This document shows positions 35,078 to 43,477 of a stretch of DNA of 50,690 bases, one piece after another. The notes beneath the pieces were generated by a model, which saw only the letters and a list, made by a program, of their open reading frames with translations, did not search any database and was not told where the DNA came from. This DNA is from Clostridia bacterium (GTDB taxonomy: Bacteria > Bacillota_A > Clostridia > UBA1381), in NCBI GenBank assembly GCA_017451145.1, contig JAFSSG010000033.1:1-50690 (forward strand), given 5' to 3'. Each line of letters begins with the position of its first letter. Within the stretch, counting starts at the first letter, position 1. The translations under genes and the position numbers were made by a program.

Positions 35078-36259
35078 GTGAAAGAAATACTTTTAGTAAA
35101 ATACGGGGAAATAATTTTAAAAGGCGGAAACCGTTCCCGTTTTGAAAAAACTCTGATAGAGAATATGTCAAATGCCTTGAAAAACGTCGCAGAAACAAAA
35201 ATCACAGTTGCACAGGCAACAGTTTACGTTGATGTTTTGGACGGGGATAAAATAGACTTGGTAGCAGAACGCCTTGCGAAAGTTTTCGGAATTGTAAGCA
35301 TCGTAAAAGCAAGTGTTTGTGAAAAAACAGTCGAGGCAATCGAGAATACCGCAAAGACCTACTTGAAGAACGATTTAATAGCGGGAAAACGCTTTAAAGT
35401 CGAAGCAAAGCGTTCTGATAAGACTTTTCCGCTTAATTCGATAGAAATAGCTATGGAAATCGGCGGATTTTTGGACGATAATTTTGAAGGACTTATAGTT
35501 GATGTGCATAATCCCGAAGTCACCGTAAAGGTTGAAGTACGCGATGCGGCTGCATATGTGTATTGCCGTGAAAACCGTATAAAAGGTCAGTGCGGTATGC
35601 CACAGGGAACAGGCGGAAAAGCAACGCTTTTGCTGTCCGGAGGAATTGATAGCCCCGTTGCAGGGCATATGATGGCAAAAAGAGGCACTAAAATCGAAGC
35701 TGTGAACTTTTTCAGCTATCCATATACAAGCGAGAGGGCAAAGGAAAAGGTTATAGAACTTGCGTCAATTCTTGCACAGTACACGTCGTCAGTAAAACTG
35801 CATATTGTGCCCTTTACCGAAATCCAACTTGCAATAAGAGATAATTGCCCGGAACAGCATATGACGCTTTTGATGCGACGTTTTATGATGAAGATTGCCG
35901 AACTAATTGCGGAAAAGAACGGCTCACAGGCTTTGATTACGGGTGAAAGTGCGGGACAGGTGGCGTCGCAGACCTTAGCGGCACTCAATGTGACAAATGC
36001 GGTTGTTAAAATGCCCGTTTTAAGACCTTTAATCGGTATGGATAAAACAGAGATAATAGAACGTGCGGAGAAAATAGGCACTTTTGAGACATCAATACTT
36101 CCGTATGAAGATTGCTGCACGGTGTTCACCCCTAAAAATCCCACAACCCAGCCTGTGCTTTCTAAAATCGAAAAGAGCGAATCGCATCTTGATTTTGATG
36201 GCTTGGTTAAAAAAGCGGTAGATGAAACCGAAACGGTTATTATCTACCCAAAAAAATAA
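35078..36259 (+). CDS. thiI: ThiI, tRNA 4-thiouridine synthetase
   Basis: ThiI adenylates U8 of tRNA and replaces the oxygen with sulfur; in some organisms it also serves thiazole synthesis. The 393-residue form has an N-terminal ferredoxin-like region and THUMP domain (about 60-165). The PP-loop ATPase follows, with LLLSGGIDSPVAGHM (about 182-196) and the later EDCCTVF cysteines. There is no C-terminal rhodanese domain, as in Bacillus, so it needs persulfide directly from a dedicated desulfurase, probably the gene just upstream. The start is GTG 35078, with GAGGT about nine bases ahead. Confidence 0.94.
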   Translation: MKEILLVKYGEIILKGGNRSRFEKTLIENMSNALKNVAETKITVAQATVYVDVLDGDKIDLVAERLAKVFGIVSIVKASVCEKTVEAIENTAKTYLKNDLIAGKRFKVEAKRSDKTFPLNSIEIAMEIGGFLDDNFEGLIVDVHNPEVTVKVEVRDAAAYVYCRENRIKGQCGMPQGTGGKATLLLSGGIDSPVAGHMMAKRGTKIEAVNFFSYPYTSERAKEKVIELASILAQYTSSVKLHIVPFTEIQLAIRDNCPEQHMTLLMRRFMMKIAELIAEKNGSQALITGESAGQVASQTLAALNVTNAVVKMPVLRPLIGMDKTEIIERAEKIGTFETSILPYEDCCTVFTPKNPTTQPVLSKIEKSESHLDFDGLVKKAVDETETVIIYPKK

Positions 36260-36266
36260 TAAACTA

Positions 36267-36295
36267 TTGCATTTTTCGTAAAAATCGTGTATAAT
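36267..36295 (+). promoter_or_regulatory. Sigma-A promoter of recA
   Basis: TTGCAT (36267-36272) and TATAAT (36290-36295) are 17 bases apart. The site GGAGG (36317-36321) precedes the ATG at 36330. I find no Gram-positive LexA (DinR) box of the GAAC-N4-GTTC type between 36240 and 36330. Confidence 0.85.
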
Positions 36296-36329
36296 ATTTT
36301 AGTAAATTAAATTTTCGGAGGATTGTCAA

Positions 36330-37412
36330 ATGGATAAGAAACAAGAGAAAAGCAGCGTAACCGCACTTGGCGACGCAGAGGAAAGAAAAAAAGCACTTTC
36401 AGCCGTTTTCGGAGCAATTGAAAAGCAGTACGGAAAAGGCAGTATTATGAAGCTTGGCGATACTCCAAAGGTTGATGTTGACGCAATCCCGACAGGCTCT
36501 TTGATGCTTGATGTCGCACTCGGTATCGGAGGTATTCCAAAGGGACGTGTAACCGAGATTTACGGGCCGGAATCGTCAGGTAAAACGACTGTAGCACTTC
36601 ATGTCGTAGCAGAAGCACAAAAGAGGGGCGGAGAGGCCGCATTTATTGACGCGGAACACGCATTAGACCCCGTTTACGCACAAAATCTCGGCGTGGATAT
36701 AGATAATTTGATAGTTGCACAGCCCGATACAGGCGAACAGGCATTGGAAATAGCAGAAGCTTTGGTAAGAAGCGGAGCTTTGGACGTTGTCGTAATCGAC
36801 TCTGTTGCAGCACTTGTTCCGAAGGCTGAAATCGAGGGCGAAATGGGCGACTCCCATGTAGGTCTTTTGGCAAGACTTATGTCACAGGCATTGAGAAAAC
36901 TGACAGGTATAACCTCAAAATCAGGCACAGCTGTAATTTTTATTAACCAGCTGAGAGAAAAAGTAGGCGTGGTTTACGGAAATCCCGAAACAACTCCCGG
37001 CGGTAGAGCTTTAAAATTCTTTGCGTCGGTGCGTCTTGATGTAAGGCGTCAGGAGGCGATTAAGAACGGCTCTGAAATCATAGGTAATAAAACAAGGGTA
37101 AAAGTTGTTAAAAATAAGGTAGCACCGCCATTTAAAGAAGCAGAATTTGATATAATGTACGGAAAAGGTATTTCAAAAGAGGGCAACATTTTGGATATGG
37201 CGACACAGCTCGATATAATCCAAAAGAGCGGAGCATGGTTTTCATATAACGGCGAAAGACTTGGTCAGGGCAGAGATAAGATTAAGGAATATATGGCAGA
37301 AAATCCCGAGTTCAGAGACGATATAGAAAGACAGGTAAAAGAACGGCTGAACATTAAAAAAACAGGGGATAGTGAAAATTTTGTTGTCGAAAATGACAAA
37401 AATCAGGAATAA
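36330..37412 (+). CDS. recA: RecA recombinase
   Basis: RecA forms filaments on single-stranded DNA for strand exchange and, where LexA exists, triggers the SOS response. The 360-residue protein has the Walker A GPESSGKT (79-86), the DAEHALDP stretch, [20 protein letters not shown] with loop 1, [26 protein letters not shown] with loop 2, and an acidic C-terminal tail. It is full length and highly conserved. It has its own promoter. A SOS operator is not evident, and no recX follows. Confidence 0.97.
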   Translation: MDKKQEKSSVTALGDAEERKKALSAVFGAIEKQYGKGSIMKLGDTPKVDVDAIPTGSLMLDVALGIGGIPKGRVTEIYGPESSGKTTVALHVVAEAQKRGGEAAFIDAEHALDPVYAQNLGVDIDNLIVAQPDTGEQALEIAEALVRSGALDVVVIDSVAALVPKAEIEGEMGDSHVGLLARLMSQALRKLTGITSKSGTAVIFINQLREKVGVVYGNPETTPGGRALKFFASVRLDVRRQEAIKNGSEIIGNKTRVKVVKNKVAPPFKEAEFDIMYGKGISKEGNILDMATQLDIIQKSGAWFSYNGERLGQGRDKIKEYMAENPEFRDDIERQVKERLNIKKTGDSENFVVENDKNQE

Positions 37413-37468
37413 TTAAGCGAGGTTTAGGGTATCTTTAACTAAAATTTCTGTTTTTGTCATACAAACTC

Positions 37469-37497
37469 TTGACTTATAGCGAATTTTTTAGTATTCT
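37469..37497 (+). promoter_or_regulatory. Sigma-A promoter of ptsH, with a direct repeat at the -10
   Basis: TTGACT (37469-37474) and TATTCT (37492-37497) are 17 bases apart. The nonamer GTATTCTAT occurs twice (37491-37499 and 37504-37512), 13 bases apart, so one copy covers the -10 and the other the expected start site. The leader is about 45 bases and ends in the strong binding site CGAGGAGGG. Confidence 0.75.
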
Positions 37498-37547
37498 ATA
37501 ACAGTATTCTATGTTGGAAGGACTTATGTTTTCGAGGAGGGTTCCAA

Positions 37548-37811
37548 ATGTTTTCAAAGGAAGTTGAAGTGCTTAATCAGGCAGGACTACATGCACGCCC
37601 TGCAACCTTCTTTATACAAAAAGCAAATGAATTTAAATCAAGTATTTGGGTTGAAAAGGACGAGCGTAAAGTAAATGCAAAAAGCCTTTTAGGAGTTCTT
37701 TCGCTTGGAATAACAAAAGGGACAACCATAAATGTGATTGCTGACGGCGTTGATGAAGAGGAAGCAGTGGTTACGCTGGTTAATTTGATTGCCTCGAATT
37801 TTACAGAATGA
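37548..37811 (+). CDS. ptsH: HPr, phosphocarrier protein of the PTS
   Basis: HPr passes phosphate from enzyme I to sugar-specific EIIA proteins and, in Firmicutes, is phosphorylated on Ser46 by HPr kinase to act with CcpA. The 87-residue protein has His15 in GLHARPA and Ser46 in NAKSLLGV, so it can do both jobs. It is therefore HPr rather than the His-less Crh. It is a single gene with a strong promoter and a terminator. Enzyme I is not next to it, which differs from the ptsHI operon of Bacillus but is common in Clostridia. Confidence 0.95.
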   Translation: MFSKEVEVLNQAGLHARPATFFIQKANEFKSSIWVEKDERKVNAKSLLGVLSLGITKGTTINVIADGVDEEEAVVTLVNLIASNFTE

Positions 37812-37828
37812 TTTTTGCCGATAGACCG

Positions 37829-37861
37829 ATAACTCTGCTTTTTTAAAAGTAGAGTTATTTT
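37829..37861 (+). terminator. Intrinsic terminator after ptsH
   Basis: ATAACTCTGCTTTT (37829-37842) can pair with AAAAGTAGAGTTAT (37845-37858) with a single G-U, though the innermost A-T pairs must open to form the loop. Four to five T residues follow (37858-37862). It ends 18 bases before the uvrC start codon. Confidence 0.85.
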
Positions 37862-37878
37862 TGAATTTGGAGAAACTT

Positions 37879-39747
37879 ATGTTTAATTTAGAAGAAGAGC
37901 TGAAAAACCTTCCCGACCAACCGGGCGTTTATATAATGCATAATAAAAATGGCGAGATAATCTATGTCGGTAAGGCAAAAATCCTGAAAAACAGAGTACG
38001 GCAGTATTTTCAGAAAAACAAGAACCATTCGCCCAAAGTTTTGGCAATGGTTTCAAATATTGCCTATTTTGAGTATATAGTGACCGATACCGAAATCGAG
38101 GCTTTGGTTTTAGAATGCAATCTTATAAAAAAGCATAGACCGAAATATAACATACTTTTAAAAGATGATAAACAGTACCCATATATAAAAGTTACAATAA
38201 ACGAGGACTATCCGCGTATTTTTATGTCACGAACACTTAAAAATGACGGTGCAAAATATTTCGGACCGTATGCAAGTATGCAAACGGTAAAAGTAACTAT
38301 CGACATAGTGCAAAAAATATTTAAAATTCCGCTTTGCCGAAGGAATTTTCCGGAAGATATAGGCACGGGCAGACCGTGTCTTAACTACCATATCGACAGG
38401 TGCTTTGCACCGTGTATTATGGGTAAAATCTCAAAGGATGAATACCGAAAAATCTTTTTTGATATATGCTCATTTTTGGAAGGAAATCACGAAAAACTGA
38501 TTTCCGACTTGACCGAAAAAATGGCGGTTGCGTCCAGGAATACCGAGTATGAAAAGGCGGCGGCATTGCGTGACAAGATTTCTGCCATAAAGAATTTTGA
38601 AGAAAAGCAAAAGGTGATAAACGCAAATAAGCAGACAGATACCGATGTAATTGCGTTCTATATGGCTCAAAGCAATGTGTTTGCGGAAATCTTTTTTGTA
38701 CGGATGGGCAGAATAACAGGCAGAAAAAGCTATAGAATAGACGCGTCAAAATATCTTGAGCCGGAGGAATTTTTATCCGATTTTTTGAAACAGTACTATG
38801 CAGAAAGCGAATATATACCAAGCGAAATTCTTTTGCAGGAAAAGGTCTTGGATGAAAAGCTTATATCCGAATGGCTGAGCGGACGAAAAGGGAAAAAGGT
38901 AACGCTTAACATTCCGCAAAAGGGTTATAAAAAGAGCCTTGTGGATATGGTAAAGAAAAATGCGGAAATTTCTGCCGAAAACTACAGAATTTCAGGGCTT
39001 AAGCTTTCGGAATCAAAGAATAAAATAACAGCTGAGATTGCAAAAAGATTAAAGCTACAAAATTTACCAAACCGCATTGAAAGCTATGATATTTCAAATA
39101 TTCAAGGAGCAGATAACGTCGCTTCTATGGTGGTTTTCGTAAACGGAAGACCGTCTAAAAAGGATTACAGAAACTTTAACATTAAATCTTTCGACGGGGC
39201 AAACGATTATCTTGCAATGCAAGAAGTTATATACAGGCGTTTCCGTCACGCAAAAGAGGAAGAAAACCTTATAAATAAAGGCGAAATGGATAGTTCAAAA
39301 GCAAGATTTCTACCTCTTCCGGACTTGATTTTATTAGACGGCGGAAAGGGACATCTTTCTGCGGTTTTGGAGATCATGGAAAGCATAGATGTAGAGATCC
39401 CAGTTTTCGGTATGGTAAAGGACAATAGACATAAAACACGCGGACTTATTTCAAAGGACGGCGAAATTTCGCTTTTGCCGACGGACAGCGTTTTTCGGTT
39501 TATCACAAATGTGCAGGAAGAGGTGCACAAAATGGCGATAGGCTATCACAGAAATAAGCGGAGCAGAGGGCTTGAAAATTCCGAGCTTGATGAAATTAAG
39601 GGAATCGGAAAGGCAAAGAAAAGTAAGCTTTTAAAACATTTTAAGAGCGTCGAAAATATAAAAAATGCAGATATTTCCGAGCTTGAAAAGGTGATTGACA
39701 AGGCATCTGCAAAAAATGTATATGACCATTTTAATACGAATGATTAA
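37879..39747 (+). CDS. uvrC: UvrC, excinuclease ABC subunit C
   Basis: UvrC makes both incisions in nucleotide excision repair after UvrB binds the lesion. The start is ATG 37879 (622 residues), with TTTGGAGAAA upstream; the frame opens earlier at a TTG (37861) inside the ptsH terminator. The GIY-YIG nuclease (about 11-90) makes the 3' cut. A UVR motif (about 195-230) binds UvrB. The RNase H-like half, with RIESYDISNIQGADNVASMVVF, makes the 5' cut. Two helix-hairpin-helix motifs close the protein (about 570-615, GIGKAKKSKLLKHF). No uvrA or uvrB is in the window. Confidence 0.95.
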   Translation: MFNLEEELKNLPDQPGVYIMHNKNGEIIYVGKAKILKNRVRQYFQKNKNHSPKVLAMVSNIAYFEYIVTDTEIEALVLECNLIKKHRPKYNILLKDDKQYPYIKVTINEDYPRIFMSRTLKNDGAKYFGPYASMQTVKVTIDIVQKIFKIPLCRRNFPEDIGTGRPCLNYHIDRCFAPCIMGKISKDEYRKIFFDICSFLEGNHEKLISDLTEKMAVASRNTEYEKAAALRDKISAIKNFEEKQKVINANKQTDTDVIAFYMAQSNVFAEIFFVRMGRITGRKSYRIDASKYLEPEEFLSDFLKQYYAESEYIPSEILLQEKVLDEKLISEWLSGRKGKKVTLNIPQKGYKKSLVDMVKKNAEISAENYRISGLKLSESKNKITAEIAKRLKLQNLPNRIESYDISNIQGADNVASMVVFVNGRPSKKDYRNFNIKSFDGANDYLAMQEVIYRRFRHAKEEENLINKGEMDSSKARFLPLPDLILLDGGKGHLSAVLEIMESIDVEIPVFGMVKDNRHKTRGLISKDGEISLLPTDSVFRFITNVQEEVHKMAIGYHRNKRSRGLENSELDEIKGIGKAKKSKLLKHFKSVENIKNADISELEKVIDKASAKNVYDHFNTND

Positions 39748-39771
39748 CATAACAGATTGGTAAATATTATA

Positions 39772-39817
39772 CGCCTTATCGGCCCACAGATAAGGCGGAA
39801 AGCAATATTTGGTGGGC
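39772..39817 (+). promoter_or_regulatory. Predicted H-type pseudoknot at the ribosome binding site of the solute-binding protein gene
   Basis: Stem 1 is a perfect 9-bp helix, CGCCTTATC (39772-39780) with GATAAGGCG (39789-39797). Its eight-base loop contains GCCCAC (39782-39787), the exact complement of GTGGGC (39812-39817). That gives stem 2 of six pairs with one-base loops on either side of the first strand and a 14-base A-rich crossing loop. Stem 2 ends directly before AGAAAGG (39818-39824), the binding site for the ATG at 39827. An outer AAATATT/AATATTT pair (39762-39768 with 39804-39810) is also possible. No U tract follows, so it is not a plain terminator. A role in controlling translation is inference. 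Confidence 0.6.
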
Positions 39818-39826
39818 AGAAAGGCT

Positions 39827-41389
39827 ATGGAAATCACTATGCAAAAACGAGTATTGTCTTTGCTAATGATATTTGTTATGCTTTTGGCAATGTGCGGCTG
39901 CAAAAGAAAATCAGCGGATAGTGAATCGCTTGTCGTTTTGGAGGATAATTCTGATATAAAACTCGCAATAGCAAACGGCGTAAATTTAAACCCGCTTGAA
40001 ACTGCGTCGGCTAATATACAAAGCATTATGAATATCATTTACGAACCGCTTTTTGAATTGGACGAAAAACTGAACGCCGTCCCTGCTCTTGCTGAGAGCT
40101 ATAAACTCTCAGGTGACGGACGGCAGATAACGGTGAGGTTAAGGGACGATATAAAGTGGCATGACGGCACAAATTTCACGGCAGATGATGTGATTTTTAC
40201 TTTAAGCAAACTCATACACTCAAACGGACTCTATCAAAAAACGGCAAAAAAAATAAGCGGATTTACCGCAACATCAAAACACGAAGTCGTAATTAACTTA
40301 AATGACAGAGAACCCGATTTTGCATATAATCTGATTTTCCCCATTCTTTCAAGAAATACGCGGTATGTAAACGGGCTTGATTTTGTGCCTATGGGAACAG
40401 GTGCGTATAAATTTGAAAGCAAAAGTGAGAATGAAATCGCTTTAATCCCCAACACACTTTGGCATGGCGATTATAAACCGCAAAAGAAAGTTATAATCAA
40501 GATTTTGCGTGATAATTCCGCTGTTGCAGAGGCGTTTGGCGTAAACGAAATAGACGCTATAATTCCTGAGGCGGAGGAGCAAATCGCAAATACGGGGAAT
40601 TCACAAACAAAGCAGATTGCGTCGTCAAATATGGTTTTTTTGGGCTTTAATACGGCAAAAGAAAAGCTGTCGCAAGAAATAAGACGTGCCATAATGCTTA
40701 TGCTGGACAAGCAGAAAATTCTGGAAAAAGACGCATACGGATACGGTAAAGTCTGCGATATTTCCATAAATCCGAACTCTTGGGCATATGTCGGAGCAGA
40801 TTCGGAGGGAACTTCACAGGAATATATAGCAACGCTTTTGGAGCGGAGTGGATATGTGCTTTACGATAACGTTTATGAAAACGGTAGCGGGAAGATGGAA
40901 TTTGAGCTTATAGTAAACTCAAATAATGAAAGGCGTATGGCGATAGCGGATACGATAGCGGAAACGCTTTCCTCTATGGGAATTTTGGTTTCTGTTACAA
41001 AAACCGACTATAGTACCTACTTAAATCGCATAAATTCAGGAAATTTTGATATGTTTGTCGGTGAAATAGAAACAGCCTCAGTGATAAATCCGCTTGAAAT
41101 GCTTGATTCCAATAAAAATTATTTTGGATTTGACGTATCGGAGCTGACCGAATTACATTCAATGCTTTACGGAGAACGGGACAAGGAAAAATATCGTGAA
41201 ACGGTAGGTAAAATTGTGCGTAAATTGGCTGAAAATCCGCCGTATGTTCCGCTATTTTTCACCACATGCGAAGTCTTTTACGGAACGAATGTTTCGGGAA
41301 TAACCGAGCCCACTCTCACCGGAAGGTATAAAAATATAGGTAAATGGTATTTTTACAATGCTGTAAAAGAGGATGAGAAAAATGACTGA
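39827..41389 (+). CDS. Family 5 extracellular solute-binding lipoprotein (peptide/nickel type)
   Basis: A substrate-binding protein of the OppA/DppA fold (SBP family 5), about 520 residues, which normally hands peptides, nickel chelates or similar solutes to an ABC importer. The N-terminus has a basic start, a hydrophobic stretch and MCGC, so it is probably a lipoprotein anchored at that last Cys. Family features include NPLETASANIQSIMNIIYEPLFELD and WHDGTNFTADDVIFTLSKL. No permease or ATPase gene is adjacent, so its partner is elsewhere or it has a sensory role. Starts at 39827 and 39839 are both possible. It overlaps the next gene, an RpiR regulator. Confidence 0.88.
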   Translation: MEITMQKRVLSLLMIFVMLLAMCGCKRKSADSESLVVLEDNSDIKLAIANGVNLNPLETASANIQSIMNIIYEPLFELDEKLNAVPALAESYKLSGDGRQITVRLRDDIKWHDGTNFTADDVIFTLSKLIHSNGLYQKTAKKISGFTATSKHEVVINLNDREPDFAYNLIFPILSRNTRYVNGLDFVPMGTGAYKFESKSENEIALIPNTLWHGDYKPQKKVIIKILRDNSAVAEAFGVNEIDAIIPEAEEQIANTGNSQTKQIASSNMVFLGFNTAKEKLSQEIRRAIMLMLDKQKILEKDAYGYGKVCDISINPNSWAYVGADSEGTSQEYIATLLERSGYVLYDNVYENGSGKMEFELIVNSNNERRMAIADTIAETLSSMGILVSVTKTDYSTYLNRINSGNFDMFVGEIETASVINPLEMLDSNKNYFGFDVSELTELHSMLYGERDKEKYRETVGKIVRKLAENPPYVPLFFTTCEVFYGTNVSGITEPTLTGRYKNIGKWYFYNAVKEDEKND

Positions 41390-42236
41390 TATACTGACTC
41401 TTATCAAGGACAAAAGAGAAATTCTGAGTAAAAGCCATAAAAAAGTTGCGGATTTTATTCTTAACAATCCTGAAAAAACGGCGTATATGACCGCATCAAA
41501 GCTATCCGCCAAAACGGGAGTAAGCGAAGCTACTATCGTAAGATTTGCAGAAAAGCTTGGATTTTCAGGGTATCCGATTTTCCAAAAAAGTCTTTTGAGC
41601 TATGTAAAAGGAAAGCTCACTTCAATACAGAGAATGGAGCTGACCTATGAAAAAATGGCTGAGGGAAGCGTTTTAGACAGAGTTTTAAAATCGGATATCA
41701 TGCATATTGAAAAAACGCTTGAAAATATTGATAAAGACCAGTTTGAAAAGGCAGCAAACGCGATATCTTCTGCAAAAAGAATTTATATAACGGGCGTAAG
41801 AAGTGCGGCTGCACTTGCGGAATTTGCCGGTTTTTATCTGCATCTTATCTTTGACAATGTACGCCTTATAAAATCCACCGGCGGTGATGACCTTTTTGAG
41901 CAGATTATGAATATAAAGGACGGTGACGTGCTTATAGGCATAAGCTTTCCGAGATATTCGCAAAATACCATAAAGGCCATTGAATACGCAAAAAGAAATA
42001 ACGCTACGGTTATCGGCATTACCGACAGCAAAAATTCGCCTGTTGCTACTATGTCCGACCTTTGCTTGTTTGCCGAATGTGATACGACCTCTTTTGCGGA
42101 CTCCATTACGGCTGCAATAAGCTTGATAAATGCGCTAATTGCCTCAGTAGGCTTAAAAAACAGGGAGCTTTTACATACAAATTTTGAACGGCTTGAAAAA
42201 ATCTGGGACGAATACGGAGTATATGATAAAAAATGA
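41382..42236 (+). CDS. RpiR/MurR-family transcriptional regulator with SIS domain
   Basis: About 284 residues. The N-terminal RpiR helix-turn-helix (about 1-77) includes the typical SHKKVADFILNNPEKTAYMTASKLSAKTGVSEATIVRFAEKLGFSGYPIF run (shown here only as a family pattern, about residues 18-67). The C-terminal SIS domain (about 120-255, with ITGVRSAAALA and GISFPRYSQNTIKAIEYA) usually binds a phosphosugar that sets DNA binding. The start is ATG 41382, after GAGGA; an in-frame ATG lies at 41373. It overlaps the solute-binding gene by eight bases and the next gene by four, so all are cotranscribed. Which sugar it senses is not evident. Confidence 0.9.
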   Translation: MTDILTLIKDKREILSKSHKKVADFILNNPEKTAYMTASKLSAKTGVSEATIVRFAEKLGFSGYPIFQKSLLSYVKGKLTSIQRMELTYEKMAEGSVLDRVLKSDIMHIEKTLENIDKDQFEKAANAISSAKRIYITGVRSAAALAEFAGFYLHLIFDNVRLIKSTGGDDLFEQIMNIKDGDVLIGISFPRYSQNTIKAIEYAKRNNATVIGITDSKNSPVATMSDLCLFAECDTTSFADSITAAISLINALIASVGLKNRELLHTNFERLEKIWDEYGVYDKK

Positions 42237-43453
42237 CGGACAGGACAGTTGTAATTATTGGAGGCGGAGCGGCAGGACTTATGACCTGCGGAATAGCTAA
42301 AAATAGGGCAAAAAAGGTTATTCTTATAGATAAAAACGATATTTTGGGCAAAAAGCTCAGAATTACGGGAAAGGGCAGGTGTAACGTAACGAACGCACTG
42401 CCTATCAATAAGTTTTTTGAGAATATCCCAACAAACAGTAAGTTTTTGTATAGTGCTTTCAGTAATTTTACAAATCAGGATATGATTGGGCTTTTAAACG
42501 AGCTCGGCGTTCCGACGAAGGTTGAACGTGGGGAGCGTGTCTTTCCTGAAAGCGACAGGGCGAAAGATGTTGCAGATGCACTCGTAAAGTTTGCAAAAGG
42601 CAATAATGTTCATATGATAAAGGCGAAAGCTTTGGAAATCATCATAGAAAACGGGGCAGTATCGGCAGTAAAAACCGATAAGGGCGTTTTTTCGGCGGAC
42701 AGCGTAATTTTAGCAACAGGCGGTGCGTCATATCCGCTTACGGGCTCTGACGGAAGCGGGTATAAAATCGCAAAAAAGCTGGGACATACAATAACACCGA
42801 TAAAACCGTCACTTGTACCGCTTGTCACAAAAGAAAAGTGGGTTAGGGATTTGATGGGGCTTACGTTAAAAAATGTCTCGCTCCATATTTTTGATGAAAA
42901 CGGCAAAAAAATTTATACCGATTTTGGTGAAATGCTTTTTACGCATTTTGGAGTGTCCGGACCCATTATACTTTCCGCATCGGCACACATAAAGGACAAA
43001 ATGCCGTGTATGGCACATATCGACCTAAAACCTGCACTTGATACGGGAACTCTTGATAAAAGGATTATAAGGGATTTTGAAAAATTCTCAAAAAAGCACC
43101 TTGTAAATTCTCTTGAAGAGCTATTGCCAAAAGCCCTGATTCCTGTTATAATAAGCCTTGCGGGGTTAGAGCCTCATAAGGAAACATCAAGTGTGTCAAA
43201 AGAGGAGCGTAAAAGGCTTTTAAATATCATAAAGGCACTTCCTGTTACCATTTCAGGCACAAGACCGATAGAGGAAGCAATAATAACCTCCGGCGGAGTT
43301 GCAGTTTCCGAAATCAATCCAAAGACTATGGAATCACGCATTGTAAAAGGACTTTATTTTGCGGGTGAAATAATCGATGTTGATGCATATACCGGTGGGT
43401 TTAACCTGCAAATCGCATTTTCAACAGGTGTTTTAGCAGGTGAAAATGCGTAA
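42233..43453 (+). CDS. HI0933-family FAD-dependent oxidoreductase
   Basis: A 406-residue flavoprotein with an N-terminal dinucleotide motif GGGAAGLMTCG (about 10-20) and the family block LGKKLRITGKGRCNVTN (about 43-59). ATGGASYPLTGSDGSGY lies in the middle, and near the end GVAVSEINPKTMES and GLYFAGEIIDVDAYTGGFNLQIAFSTG. These match the HI0933/YhiN family. Databases often label such proteins BaiN, a bile-acid reductase, but that name rests on one characterised member and should not be applied here. Its true role is unknown. It has a four-base overlap with the upstream regulator and precedes cmk, a pairing common in Clostridia. Confidence 0.88.
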   Translation: MTDRTVVIIGGGAAGLMTCGIAKNRAKKVILIDKNDILGKKLRITGKGRCNVTNALPINKFFENIPTNSKFLYSAFSNFTNQDMIGLLNELGVPTKVERGERVFPESDRAKDVADALVKFAKGNNVHMIKAKALEIIIENGAVSAVKTDKGVFSADSVILATGGASYPLTGSDGSGYKIAKKLGHTITPIKPSLVPLVTKEKWVRDLMGLTLKNVSLHIFDENGKKIYTDFGEMLFTHFGVSGPIILSASAHIKDKMPCMAHIDLKPALDTGTLDKRIIRDFEKFSKKHLVNSLEELLPKALIPVIISLAGLEPHKETSSVSKEERKRLLNIIKALPVTISGTRPIEEAIITSGGVAVSEINPKTMESRIVKGLYFAGEIIDVDAYTGGFNLQIAFSTGVLAGENA

Positions 43454-43477
43454 ATAAACTTGAGAGGAAAAAATATT

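Noticed and set aside
36245..36330. SOS box before recA
   Set aside because: No GAAC-N4-GTTC type dyad could be found on either strand, so none was annotated; its absence is reported instead.
39772..39797. The hairpin after uvrC as a terminator
   Set aside because: The stem is strong, but no T run follows on the plus strand (GAAAGC follows). Its loop pairs with bases at the next gene's ribosome binding site, so a regulatory role is a better fit.
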